The notes under the pieces are model-generated. The model saw only the letters and a program-made list of their open reading frames with translations, was not told where the DNA came from and made no database searches. Shown here in pieces: positions 46,301-57,133 of a stretch of DNA of 64,000 nucleotides. Every line of letters begins with the position of its first letter. Position 1 is the first letter of the stretch. Made by a program: the position numbers and the translations under genes. The DNA comes from Brevipalpus yothersi (lineage: Eukaryota; Arthropoda; Arachnida; Trombidiformes; Tenuipalpidae): contig QZCP01000834.1 of the NCBI GenBank assembly GCA_003956705.1, positions 120,864 to 184,863 of the forward strand. Direction: 5' to 3'.

Positions 46301-49300
46301 TGCTCAAACTTGTTCCGAATTAGAACAAGCTGGAATCATTTCCGAAACCACATCTCCTGGTGGTTCTCCAGCTTTGCTTGTCACAAAACCCGATGGTTCT
46401 TGGCGATTAGTTGTTGACTATCGTGAGCTCAACAAACGAATTAAGCGAAAATGCTATCCTATGCCTCGTACAGATGATTTTCTCACTGCCCTTCAGAATA
46501 AGAAATATTTCGCCACTCTTGATCTTTTGCATGGATACTATCAATTAGAACTTCCTCCTGACGAACGACCAAAGACAGTCTTCGTCACTCCCGATAAAAA
46601 GTATTTATACAACCGTTTGCCCATGGGATTAGTTGATGCTCCCTTTTACTTTCAATATATAGTTAATACTATGCTGAATGAACTCCAATACAAAGTATGC
46701 CTCGGCTACTTTGATGATATCTGCGTCTTTGGAGATTCTTTCGAAGAATTAATCGAAAACTTGAATGCTGTCCTCGATCGTTTNGATCGAGTGGGGCTTC
46801 AAGATTAAGATCTCAAAAACAAACTTCGGATCTCGAGAATTCGAATTCTTAGGTCATGTAGCTTCTGGAGACGGCATCAAGCCAAATCCGAAGAAAGTAG
46901 AACAGCTTCTCGCAATTCCTCCTCCTAGAAACGTCAAAGAACTTCAAAGTTTCTTAGGTCTGATTAATTACTTTTCCCGATACATCGAAAATTATGCAAA
47001 GATAGTTGAGCCTCTCTATCGCCTCGTTCGTAAGGAACGAAAGTTTTCTATCACCAAGAATGATATTGCTGTCATGAATACTCTCAAACAAGCTCTAGCT
47101 AGTGATTGCATGCTCTATCATTTCAATCCGAATCTTAAAACTCGATTAGCAGTTGATGCTTCTCACCTCGCTGTCGGTGGAATTCTTTTACAGTATCACG
47201 AAGAAAGTAAAGGTTGGAAACCTGTCAACTTCTTCGGACAAAAATTGAAACCATATCAGATCAACTATACGGTCAGCGAAAAAGAATGCTTAGCTATCGT
47301 AGTAGGAATAGAAAGAAACCGTCAATATCTTGAAGGTATTGAGTTCGAGATCCTAACTGATCACCATGCTCTATGCCAGCTTCCTTTGACTAAGTTCAAG
47401 AATGGACGTATTGAAAGATGGTCCATTATGCTTTCTGCATTCAGATACACGGTGGTTTACCATGAAGGTAAAACACACCCAGCCGATTGCCTGAGTCGCA
47501 ATCCGAACGAATGGTCTCACCGTAAAGGAGAGCCGGATACTACCCTGAAGGATGAATTGTTCACAGCCTATATTACTTTAGATTATCCTGTAGTAGATAG
47601 ACAACTCAAAAATGCTAAGTTAGACAATGCGAAACCTCTCATTAGCCTTAGTTCAATCGAACATGAAGAATTCTCAGCATTCAAAGAGCGTCAAGCTCGT
47701 CATCCTCTCTACTCTAAAATCATCAAGATTCTAGCTGAACAAAATCCTTCACGGATGTTCCGGAAATTCTCGAAAAGATATGTGCTTTGCGAAGGTCTAT
47801 TGTATCGCAAACCAACGCTCAAACGACCATATTATCGTCTAATGGTTGATCTCAATTCTCTCAAACGAATTTTTGAATCGGAACATGGTGATCCACTCGG
47901 TGGACACTTTGGTTTCGATAAGACGTATTTCAATATCTCTCGCAAGTATGATCACCCAAAACTTGTCGATTACATCAAAAAGATGACCGCATCATGTCTC
48001 AAGTGTGTTACTGGTAAGCATAACACACATCCCGAATTCATGAGACAGATGAAACCGATCGGGAAAATGCCGATGCAAATCGTAGAACTGGACGTTATGG
48101 GTCCGATACCGATCTCTCTCAAACAAAATCAGTACATCGTTGTTATGGTTGACTCGCTAACACGTTTCGTATTTGCAAAAGCCATAAGAAATCAACGATC
48201 TGCTAATATCATCAAGTTTCTTGATGAAACTTTTCAACAGTTTGGCTACCCAGAAATAGTACAGACAGATCAAGGTAGAAATTTTGTTGGTGATGAAGTT
48301 GAAAGCTACTTCACCGAACAAAATGTGAAACATCAAGTTTCTACTCCCTATCACCCTCAATCTCAAGGTGTAGTTGAAAGAGCAAATAGTATCATTGGAA
48401 CTCAGCTCAGAATAGCTCTGCAAGGAAAGAATATTAGAATCTGGGATACATTATTAGCCTCTGTTCTATTCTCGATCAATAATTCAGCGAATCGAACTAC
48501 TGGATTCTCTCCCGCCTCTCTAATGTTCGGCAATCATCCTCGAAAGCCAAAAGATTCTTCCTTTCCTTCTCTCTCACAGGTCGATAACGTTACCGAAATG
48601 AGACATAAAGCTCATGAAAACTTGGTAGCATTTCAGCTCAAATATGTCCAAACTGGAATCAATCCAGCCAGTCCGATAGTTCCAGGGAAAATTGTCTTCA
48701 TTAGACAACATCTAATTGATGCTGGAAAGAAATTTTCCAAAAGGTTTAAAGGACCACTCTTAGTGCTCTCAAGAAATGGTGCAGTTCTTACTGTCCTCGA
48801 TTTCGTTCATCGAAACCGAAAATTCACGGTTAACATTGCTCAATGCAAATTATATCGTGGTGAACTTTCTCCAGCGATGTCAGCAGCCATCAGAGAGAAC
48901 TTTCCATCCTCTACTGATGCTCTTCCATCAAGGAAGAGGAAAGAGAAAGAATCACATAACTTTTCCGCATCTCAAGAGAAGATTGATTCTTCTCCAAATA
49001 CTCCATCAAGGAGCCGGAAACAATTTTCTTCAGAATCAGATTCCTTTTCCGATTCTAATGTGAATGAAAGAGACTTCAGTTTTGACCATCTAGATGATCA
49101 AGCTGAAGAACTGAGTTCTTCACTAAGTGAGTGTGAATTTTACAGTTCGTCATCATCATCAAGTGATGACCAATTAGATGAACCAATTGTTCCAGTCAAT
49201 AAGCCAGTAATTAGATCGAAAAAACAAGCTAGAAAGTCAGAAAGGACAAATTCCAAAGCTATCAAAGCTTTGCCTCCCCTAAAGGAAAGATCGAGAACAT

Positions 49301-50840
49301 CGAAAATATGTCCTGATAAACCAGCAAATCAGAATACAGCATGCGAACTCATGAAGAGTTTGAACTTGGATAGAGTTGATAAACAACTTCAACCACCGCA
49401 TAAAGCAGAGAAAAATAACGATTCTCATCAAGAGAATTCAACTCTGAATCATGTTTCACCATCGCATGATATCGATAATGAGACATCAAGTCTCACCACA
49501 GAGCCAATAGCTTCTCGCGTTAAACGAAGATCGGATCGCACATTCCGAATCCCACCTCCTTTCTTGTATTCATTTCTGATTCTCGATGGATCAACTCATG
49601 ATCAGATACATTTTGAATCTTCTTTGTCCATCTCAACGGAAAACAACTCAGTTGTTTTCACGCCCTCATCAGATGAACATCACACAGATAGCTCTACTCT
49701 TTCTATCTCTCGCTTCATTTCCGTTTCCCTAAAACATCAAGCTTTGGGAAACATCACTAATTGTCTTTCTCATCTCTTGCGTTCTTGTCAGAACGATTCC
49801 TCTCTATCAGAAGCTTACTGCCTCTATTCAGAACTTGACCATAAAGGTCAAGAAGTCCAAAAATCATTTGGTGATCTTTATGATCACTGGGAAAACCATA
49901 GCCTAAGGCATCAAGCTTTAGCTAATAGTGTAGACCTTTGGCCAGAGAGAATATTTCCATATCCTCTTCCTTCACAGAACAGTGTTGAAGATCACGACAC
50001 TTCATGTGTCGGATTTCATCATCTTCGGCTCTCAGTATATAAAGCCACTGAGTTCCATAGGCTTGGCCATTCTCTTTCCGTTGATCGGTCTGAACACTTC
50101 CTCCTTTCTCTTGTCTTAAACCTTTATGGTTTAACTTACTTTCCATTAAGGAAAGCTTTGCACACATCTATCTTTCAATCCTTTGCTTTAAATCTTCATG
50201 ATTTAAGCTACTTTCCATTAAGAAAAGCTTTAGATTCATCAAGAATCTCTCATTCTTTGGCTTGCTCTTTTCAATCTCCAACTCTTTCTGAGTTAATTCT
50301 TCTTACTTCCTGTAAGAATCTGTGGCTATTCTCTAACTTCTCAGAGTTAGATCAAATCATTTTGTGTGAAAGTTTGTGCCTTTATCATCATTGTGCTGGA
50401 CACCTTATCATCAATAATTGTGATCATTTTTCATCACTTTCATCACCTTCATCTGCTCATCAAGAGCTATACAATTCTGTATTCATCAAGAACACTAAAG
50501 TGACCACTTTACGTGGTGTGTATAATCATCAAAATTTCACCTCCTATCAAAGAAGGTATTTGTTCGCCCGTGTTGGACGGTATAATCGTGTTGTGCTTAC
50601 TAATATCAATTGTCTCAGTTCATTTTCATCTTTTCCTGAGATCGTATATACGAAAACGAGCCTACAGAAATCATCAAGAGTTCAGCTCCAGCCGCCAATT
50701 TCCGGTAAGCGATTTCTCAAGCGATTTGTCATCAATCGCAACAGTTTGAAACCTCTCTTCTCTGTTGAAAACTCAGTTTTCAACATCATAAAAAATTGGG
50801 TAGCAGCAGTTCTTTATGAACCTGGCTGTTTTGAGACATT
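43356..50840 (+). CDS. Retroelement gag-pol polyprotein
   Basis: ATG at 43356 (MPETRRGPGRP, an AT-hook-like start); an in-frame GTG lies 24 bases upstream. Order: Ser-rich front; capsid-like helical region (about 44270-44780); CCHC knuckle (CYGCGKAGHIRPEC, 44955-44996); retropepsin with D-S-C in place of D-S/T-G (about 45520) and LLIGCQLL; reverse transcriptase (about 46240-46800) with FATLDLLHGYYQ and the active-site motif YFDD; RNase H (about 47140-47510); integrase with zinc-binding C-x2-C (about 48000) and a DDE core (D in ELDVMG, D in QTDQG, E in GVVERA), then a GPL/Y-type module. One ambiguous base at 46784 breaks the frame; both sides agree if it is ignored, so it is probably an assembly artefact. 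Beyond the integrase the frame stays open for about 1.9 kb as a Ser-rich extension up to the assembly gap. Confidence 0.85.
43494..43529 (+). repeat. Paired ATCAA-loop hairpins in the gag start
   Basis: Two hairpins stand back to back: 43494-43512 (7-bp stem, TCTGATC) and 43513-43529 (6-bp stem, CTGGTC), both with loop ATCAA. Here the loop is read as His-Gln (D-H-Q-D and G-H-Q-D). A 5-bp one follows at 44213-44227, read as S-H-Q-E. Confidence 0.85.
49431..50467 (+). repeat. ATCAA-loop hairpins in the post-integrase extension
   Basis: Perfect stems around ATCAA at 49431-49447 (6 bp), 50232-50248 (6 bp) and 50455-50467 (4 bp). Other short inverted repeats with different loops (for example TAAACC-TTTAT-GGTTTA and CTTTCC-ATTAA-GGAAAG at about 50120-50155) lie between them. 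Confidence 0.75.
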
Positions 50841-51666
50841 NNNNNNNNNNNNNNNNNNNNNNNNNNNNNNNNNNNNNNNNNNNNNNNNNNNNNNNNNNNN
50901 NNNNNNNNNNNNNNNNNNNNNNNNNNNNNNNNNNNNNNNNNNNNNNNNNNNNNNNNNNNNNNNNNNNNNNNNNNNNNNNNNNNNNNNNNNNNNNNNNNNN
51001 NNNNNNNNNNNNNNNNNNNNNNNNNNNNNNNNNNNNNNNNNNNNNNNNNNNNNNNNNNNNNNNNNNNNNNNNNNNNNNNNNNNNNNNNNNNNNNNNNNNN
51101 NNNNNNNNNNNNNNNNNNNNNNNNNNNNNNNNNNNNNNNNNNNNNNNNNNNNNNNNNNNNNNNNNNNNNNNNNNNNNNNNNNNNNNNNNNNNNNNNNNNN
51201 NNNNNNNNNNNNNNNNNNNNNNNNNNNNNNNNNNNNNNNNNNNNNNNNNNNNNNNNNNNNNNNNNNNNNNNNNNNNNNNNNNNNNNNNNNNNNNNNNNNN
51301 NNNNNNNNNNNNNNNNNNNNNNNNNNNNNNNNNNNNNNNNNNNNNNNNNNNNNNNNNNNNNNNNNNNNNNNNNNNNNNNNNNNNNNNNNNNNNNNNNNNN
51401 NNNNNNNNNNNNNNNNNNNNNNNNNNNNNNNNNNNNNNNNNNNNNNNNNNNNNNNNNNNNNNNNNNNNNNNNNNNNNNNNNNNNNNNNNNNNNNNNNNNN
51501 NNNNNNNNNNNNNNNNNNNNNNNNNNNNNNNNNNNNNNNNNNNNNNNNNNNNNNNNNNNNNNNNNNNNNNNNNNNNNNNNNNNNNNNNNNNNNNNNNNNN
51601 NNNNNNNNNNNNNNNNNNNNNNNNNNNNNNNNNNNNNNNNNNNNNNNNNNNNNNNNNNNNNNNNNN
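50841..51666. other. Assembly gap inside the retroelement
   Basis: 826 N. Both the end of the gag-pol extension and the beginning of the next open region are hidden. Reading frames drawn across it have no meaning. Confidence 0.99.
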
Positions 51667-54600
51667 GAGCACATTCAAATCATCAAGATTTGATCATTTT
51701 TCACCCACTTCCTGTGAGCATCTTTTCACCCTTTTCGGGTTACTTGGGGAAGTTTCAAGCCACCAATTCATCAATCTCATCTCTCCTCATCAAGAGAAGA
51801 TCATCATTCTCTGTGATTTCCGTGAGAAAAAACTCAAAAACTTTGGTTTCCGCATCAAGCGGAAGTTGCTTCTGAAATCATCAAGATTTCAACCTGGTGG
51901 ACTTGTTGATCAAGTTTTGGTGCTTCTATTGAATAATAATCAATATTACTCATTTCCTCATCATTTTTTCTCATCAATAAAATCGCTCAAAAACCTTGTT
52001 TCATCAAAAATATCATCAAGATATTTTTCAGCATTTTGCCCCATATTCTTCGGCTCTCATCTAACCATTTGTTGTAGTTCATCTCTTCACTTTCTTCACG
52101 AAAGTAAGGTAATTACTGCGGTCTCTCGATCATTTGCCATTGTCAGAGATTGCTTCTCTGAGGTATTCGAGTTCATCAAGAACTTTTCCATAGGGAGACT
52201 AAGTTTTCTTATACTTAGCGTCATTTTGCGTAACATCAGCCGCATCATTTCATCATCTCGTCCATCTCACTCCTCTCACTCAGTGGAGGTTGATCCACCG
52301 AATTCAATCTGTTCCTACTTCATCTCTGAAGAATCATACTCAGTATTAATTCGAGAACTAATTGATATCCGTTCATCACTCCGAAACATCATTGTGCAAG
52401 CATCTCTTTCATCCGCTCGCATCAACTCTCTCATCATGTCAAGCCAATCATCAGTCGATTTGAGCCATCAAGGCTCCGACATTTCATTCTCTGACCTAAT
52501 AAAATTAAGACTCAGACGTTCTCTCCGTCAATCATGCTTCCGCATGCTACCAAACTTCGATTTCCATGGCTTCGGTGAAAAAGATATTGCCTCTATGGCA
52601 ATGCTCGTCAACGATAGAAGATTTCTATGTGGACTTTGTGTTCACTATGTTCGTGGGTTCAACAGTTGCGTAAACTGTGAAACACCGTATTGTACGGCCT
52701 GTATTCAGCTCCTAACCCAATTCAAAACTAAGTTACCATTCATTGGTAACCTCATCAATACTGGAGATTTCATCTGCATCACTTGTCTGCCTGATCGGCG
52801 ATATGGAACCTCAGGTCCACCTCCTGCAGAATATCTCTCAATATATGAGAATGCCAAATTTAATTGCCTTCATGAGCATTGTGTAGCATCATGCAAAATC
52901 GATGAGCTTGAAGCTCATGTATCATCCTGCCAACGAGGAAAAATCATGGATCCTCCTGATTTTGGTCTTGTCCTCGCTCGTACTCAAGACATCCCTGAGT
53001 TCGAACAATGTATCTACGATGCTAAGGCTTACTATGATCGATGTAATGCCTCTCCAGCTCCTTCTCCAGTACCCCAAAGTGGTATCACACCGTCTCTGCC
53101 ACCAATTCCGGTAATGTTGAACCGAGAACAATCAGACTATCTTGCATCAAATGATCAACATTTGCTCCCAGTCCAAGCACCTTCTCATCAAGAGAAAAAT
53201 GTTAATGCTTCCATTGCCTGTGACTGGACCGAAGAAGAAAGAAGACGTCTTGATGACGTTTCCGATCCTCCTCTTTCAGTTAGTTCTACTGATGATCGTC
53301 TAGCCGAAGAAGCTCGACGAAAACAAAATGAAGAACTTCTTCGGCTTGCTCAAAGTTCTGATTCAGAAGGACCCGCACCTAATCAAGCTCCATATACTGA
53401 AGCTCGAACTCGCTTCAATGAATTCTATGATCGCCACCGACCATTTTCTGATGATTCTGGTGCCAATTCATGTCCATCAACTGCAAACAGTTCTCCAAAT
53501 CATTCTCTCCAGGTTGATCCTGGTAGACCAGCCATTGCCTCTCAATCCACTGCCTCAAGTTCTCAAGCTGTAGCTCATCAAGAGCCTCAAGCCAGCTCAA
53601 GTCAGGAACCAGTCGAGTTACCTGCATACTATGATGACCCTAAGGTCACTACTGGTATTTGGCCTCCTCAAATCTATTATCCTAAGCCTCCTAAGGAGAT
53701 ACAAGAAGCCCGAGAAAATGTTCAGCGACAATATCTTCATGATATTAAAAAGTATCTGGTTGATGGAACTCTTCCTGCTCCAGGTACATGGACATATGCT
53801 CCATCGTACACTGAGATGAAAAGACAGCAAGAAGCTGCCATGGCGAACTTCAAGATTCCCAAAATTCCTCCATCAGCAACTGTCACCTCAGCATCCGCAT
53901 CACATTCTCATCCTCCCGCTGAATCTCCAGAATCTTCTCGTCCCTCATCAAGAGCATCAAGCTCTTCATCCGAATCATCTCCTGCTCCTATTCGAGTTCC
54001 CCAACAAGTGAGAACTCATCGACATCAGGAATACCCTGACAATCGAGCTCCTAATCTCGAGAATAAAAGAAGAATCATTCTCCCTATTCATCACATCACT
54101 CTCCAGATCCGTGATCTTCTTAATGAAGAGCAGCGAAGAAATCTCGAAAGTCTCTATCGAGAACTCAGAATCGATTCTACTTACCACACGAACAGAGAAT
54201 GTCCTAACGTTAATCGCAAAGCTGTTCGTGAACGTGTGGATAGTTGGACTACTCGTCCATCAGCCCCTACTCCTAAATTCCCAAACTGGATGGAAGAGTT
54301 GATCTCTTCGAAAACCGATAAACGGTTCCCTGTCAATTCTGTGATATCCTTCCACGTCGAATGTATCTTATTAAAAGATGCATGGCGTGAGGAAGGCATT
54401 GAAAGAGCTGTTTGGCTCTCCATTCAAAAGTTCGATATGGAAACCATATACGAAACATTCATCCGGTACAAGAATACCGACATCATCCGCGACTATCATG
54501 AATTTCATGGCATTAATTGGTATGATATTCGACATGGCATTACTGCTAAGGCAGTAATGAAACAAGTAATCGAATATTTCGGTACTGCTCGAGCCATCGT

Positions 54601-56110
54601 TGCCTTCAGTCCTGAACGACAACTTCGTTCTCTCGGTTTCTCTAACCAACAAGTCCGTATCTTGGCTCCAAAATTAGTCGACATCAGTCAATTCTATTCT
54701 CCTTATAGGGGATTCTCATCCATCAGCCATCGATGCCTTGTTCATCTCATCTCTAAAGGAACCATCAAGTTTCCTTCTCCTCATCCTCCAACTTTTTCGG
54801 CACGCCTCGCTCTCAAATTGTACTTCCTCTCTCGTGATAAAATCGAAATGTGCCATGAACAATGGACTCCAAATGCTTGGGTATCCAAGCTTATGGCTCT
54901 TCACTTCCAGAACAATCAAGAATGGCCTGAAGATCTACTCAAGTCATGCTACCTAAGCCAGTATAATTATCTCCCTGAATGGGACAATTGCCGTGGTATG
55001 GTACGACCAGAATTCTGGGGTGGACATCATCCTAATCCGGACCTGTCTATCGACCCCGATATGCGCACTGAAATCACCATCATCGAACCTGAAGATCCTG
55101 AAGATGCCTTCATGTTCTGGCGCTCTAGTAAACCTCTCCCTAACATCGATTGGGATGAAGCTTGTGGCCGCAATAAGCCAAAAGAAGATCAGCAAGATCC
55201 CTCTCAAGTTCCAGTGTCAAGCACTGACAATTCTGCTCATGAAGAACAGTCTCAATCCGAAAGTCATCATGTTGATCATGGTGCACATATTGTTCCTCAG
55301 ACTTCTCTCAAAACTCTTATCGAGAAAGTCACACCTGAAAATGCTCAACCCCGGAGTACCCAGCCAGGGAATACTCAGCATCCAAATTCTCCAGTCGATG
55401 AATCTCAACCTTCCAATATGGATGTTGGATCATCGAATTATCTCTCGGCCGTCGATTCTATCATCCATCAGCTAGATGAAGCTTCCGAAACTGTAGCTGC
55501 TATTGCTGCAGACAATCTCATGGATACATCGAGCACAGCTAATGAATCCAATAATCAAGTTCATGAAGAACTTCGTCAGACCATTCACCGAATGGCTGAA
55601 GACTTCCAACATGCTCCTGCTCAGAATACTGATATTCTGATGGATGACTCTCCAGCATTCTCTTCTCTCTCTACAAGGAATCCAAGCCCAACTCATAGTG
55701 AATCTGAGCAGCTCTCAGCATCTCAAGGAGTAGCATCTCAAACTCCTCCAGCATCCCAAGATTCCTCATCACGACAGTCGGCATCCCAGTCTGCATCACT
55801 GAGTGATCCAGCACCCAAGCCTAAAACTTCTACTCCTGTTAAAAGGACCGCTCGAATGTCCACCTATTTAGGTGCTATGAAGCCTCCGCCCAAGCCTAAA
55901 AGTAAAGCCCGTGGTGGAAAACGGGACAGCCTCCTCGCATCAACCTCTTCTCAGCCTGCCTCTGAAGATAGCCCATTTGTCCGGAAGAAGACACGTTCTC
56001 AGCTTCCGAAACGTCGCTCACCTAGAACTCTTTCAGCATCATCCTCTTCTTCAACATCATCGAAGAGGTGTTCTGATCAAGAAGCGGGGGTCTGTCAGCA
56101 GAATTCCTGA
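51667..56110 (+). CDS. Retroelement third ORF: RING-like and SIAH/TRAF-like zinc protein
   Basis: The frame is open from the gap; the best start is the ATG at 52436, giving about 1224 aa. Near its front is a Cys-rich block: C-x2-C, then C-x2-C-x4-C-x2-C, then C-x2-C (52628 to about 52794, eight Cys, a RING/treble-clef-like pattern). It is followed by C-x4-C-x3-C...H-x3-C (about 52861-52932), which resembles the SIAH/TRAF zinc finger. This pairing is typical of E3 ubiquitin ligases. Then come low-complexity Pro/Ser/Gln stretches, an unrecognised globular region (about 54260-55010, with NWMEEL, WLSIQKFDMETIY and PEFWGG) and a Ser/Pro/basic tail. The TGA at 56108-56110 lies 16-18 bases inside the 3' LTR. 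No signal peptide, fusion peptide or env-like membrane anchor is visible. Ligase activity is inferred from pattern only. Expression could be by splicing or a subgenomic RNA. Confidence 0.7.
51676..52184 (+). repeat. Cluster of ATCAA-loop hairpins after the gap
   Basis: Perfect stems around ATCAA at 51676-51692 (6 bp), 51848-51864 (6), 51873-51891 (7), 52008-52026 (7) and 52170-52184 (5). In the open frame the loop is read as S-S-R (for example at 51880) or as R-I-K-R (51848), so the codon phase differs from the gag examples. Further ones with 4-5 bp stems lie at 53182-53196, 53573-53585 and 53951-53965. Confidence 0.85.
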
Positions 56111-56659
56111 CCTCCTCGATGATGTCTCATCATCGGATATAAATAATCAATATTTATATATGTATTCCTTTGTTTAAGAACTCTTTCCCTCTCTTTTCCG
56201 ATGGTCTACGTGACCACTTTGGTTGGACCAGATGTCCAGAAGATGCCAAGCCATCAAGACTTGACATCTTGGTGTGAAAAGTCGTTTTGGCCAATCAATG
56301 GCCTCAGCGCTGGACTCTTGATGAGTCCTTTGCTCTCTCATCTCTTTTTCCCACATCCTCTTCCTCCATCGCCGCTATATAAGGCGAGTTTTGTCCTTTG
56401 TTGGACAACAGTGCGTTTGGCTCTTATTTAGTTAAGGCGAACCTCTGCTCAATTTTGCACTCATTAAACTTATAATCAATATAAGTTAGTTTATTTGTTG
56501 GCAATCAGTGCCTATCTCAGTCCCTGTTAGGGCATATTGTGAAGCCCTTACAGCCGTTCGTGGCCCGAATAGGCTGTTAAACTGAAAGCCGTATTTTCGA
56601 TACGAGCTTCACTCGCGTTATAGTTTAGTTCGTGTTGAAATCTCGGTTTTTCTCTCACA
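56093..56659 (+). repeat. 3' LTR
   Basis: TGTCAG...CTCACA. It repeats the 5' LTR with scattered substitutions and about one indel. A purine run (GAAGCGGGGG, 56081-56090) just upstream is the likely polypurine tract. The TATA box is at 56375-56383 and ATTAAA at 56463-56468. The ATCAA-loop hairpin of the 5' LTR is preserved at 56137-56159. Confidence 0.9.
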
Positions 56660-57133
56660 TTGATTAACGAATTGGTCTCGCATGTGATGTAAAAATGGTT
56701 TTCGTTCTACTCCAACATCCCCAAAGTATTCATTTCTATCTAATATTCGCTCAGCAAAACGAGCTATGACCAGTTGACCTATCTGAGACTTGCAACCTTT
56801 TTTATCTTGATATTACAAAAAGATCTGGAACCTGTTCAATCTTCACCGATTGGCTTTGATTGTGACCTTTCTTTTTAATTTTAAATATTATTTGATTGCG
56901 AATCATAACCAATTTCATTTAAAAAGGAGGGTTTTGATTATGCATTCGAGAGAATCCGATGGAAAGATTGGTTTGAAATCGTTTGCATTCATTATTATTT
57001 ATTATTCATTCTGGAAATATGTGATCAATTCAGTGATTGGACAATGGCAGATAGTAGTGCAATAAATATACTGAGAATTTGATTAAGACCATGCATGGTA
57101 TATTTATTTTCAGGGAGAATTGTAAAGTGGTCA
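56660..57133. other. Intergenic DNA between retroelement and P450
   Basis: No gene seen. On the minus strand an AATAAA signal (plus-strand TTTATT at about 57103-57108) lies roughly 26 bases downstream of the P450 stop. Confidence 0.6.

Larger units (their letters stand above)
41401..56659 (+). mobile_element. Giant Ty3/Gypsy-type LTR retroelement with extra 3' ORF
   Basis: The element spans about 15.3 kb, including an 826-N gap of assigned length. It has TG...CA LTRs of 566 and 567 bp differing at roughly a dozen positions by eye, a 1.4-kb leader, one gag-pol frame in the order capsid - CCHC knuckle - protease - reverse transcriptase - RNase H - integrase (the Ty3 order), and a long third frame ending just inside the 3' LTR. 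TTGATT abuts the element on the right and lies one base away on the left, so a target-site duplication is likely but imperfect. Near-identical LTRs imply recent insertion. It is much longer than the usual 5-8 kb for this class. Confidence 0.9.

Noticed and set aside
50773..51693. Reading frames spanning the 826-N gap
   Set aside because: Unknown bases carry no stop codons; the apparent continuity is meaningless.
52240..52435. An envelope-type glycoprotein in the 3' part of the retroelement
   Set aside because: Only one short hydrophobic stretch (near 52200) precedes the zinc region. No signal peptide, furin-like site or C-terminal membrane anchor is seen.
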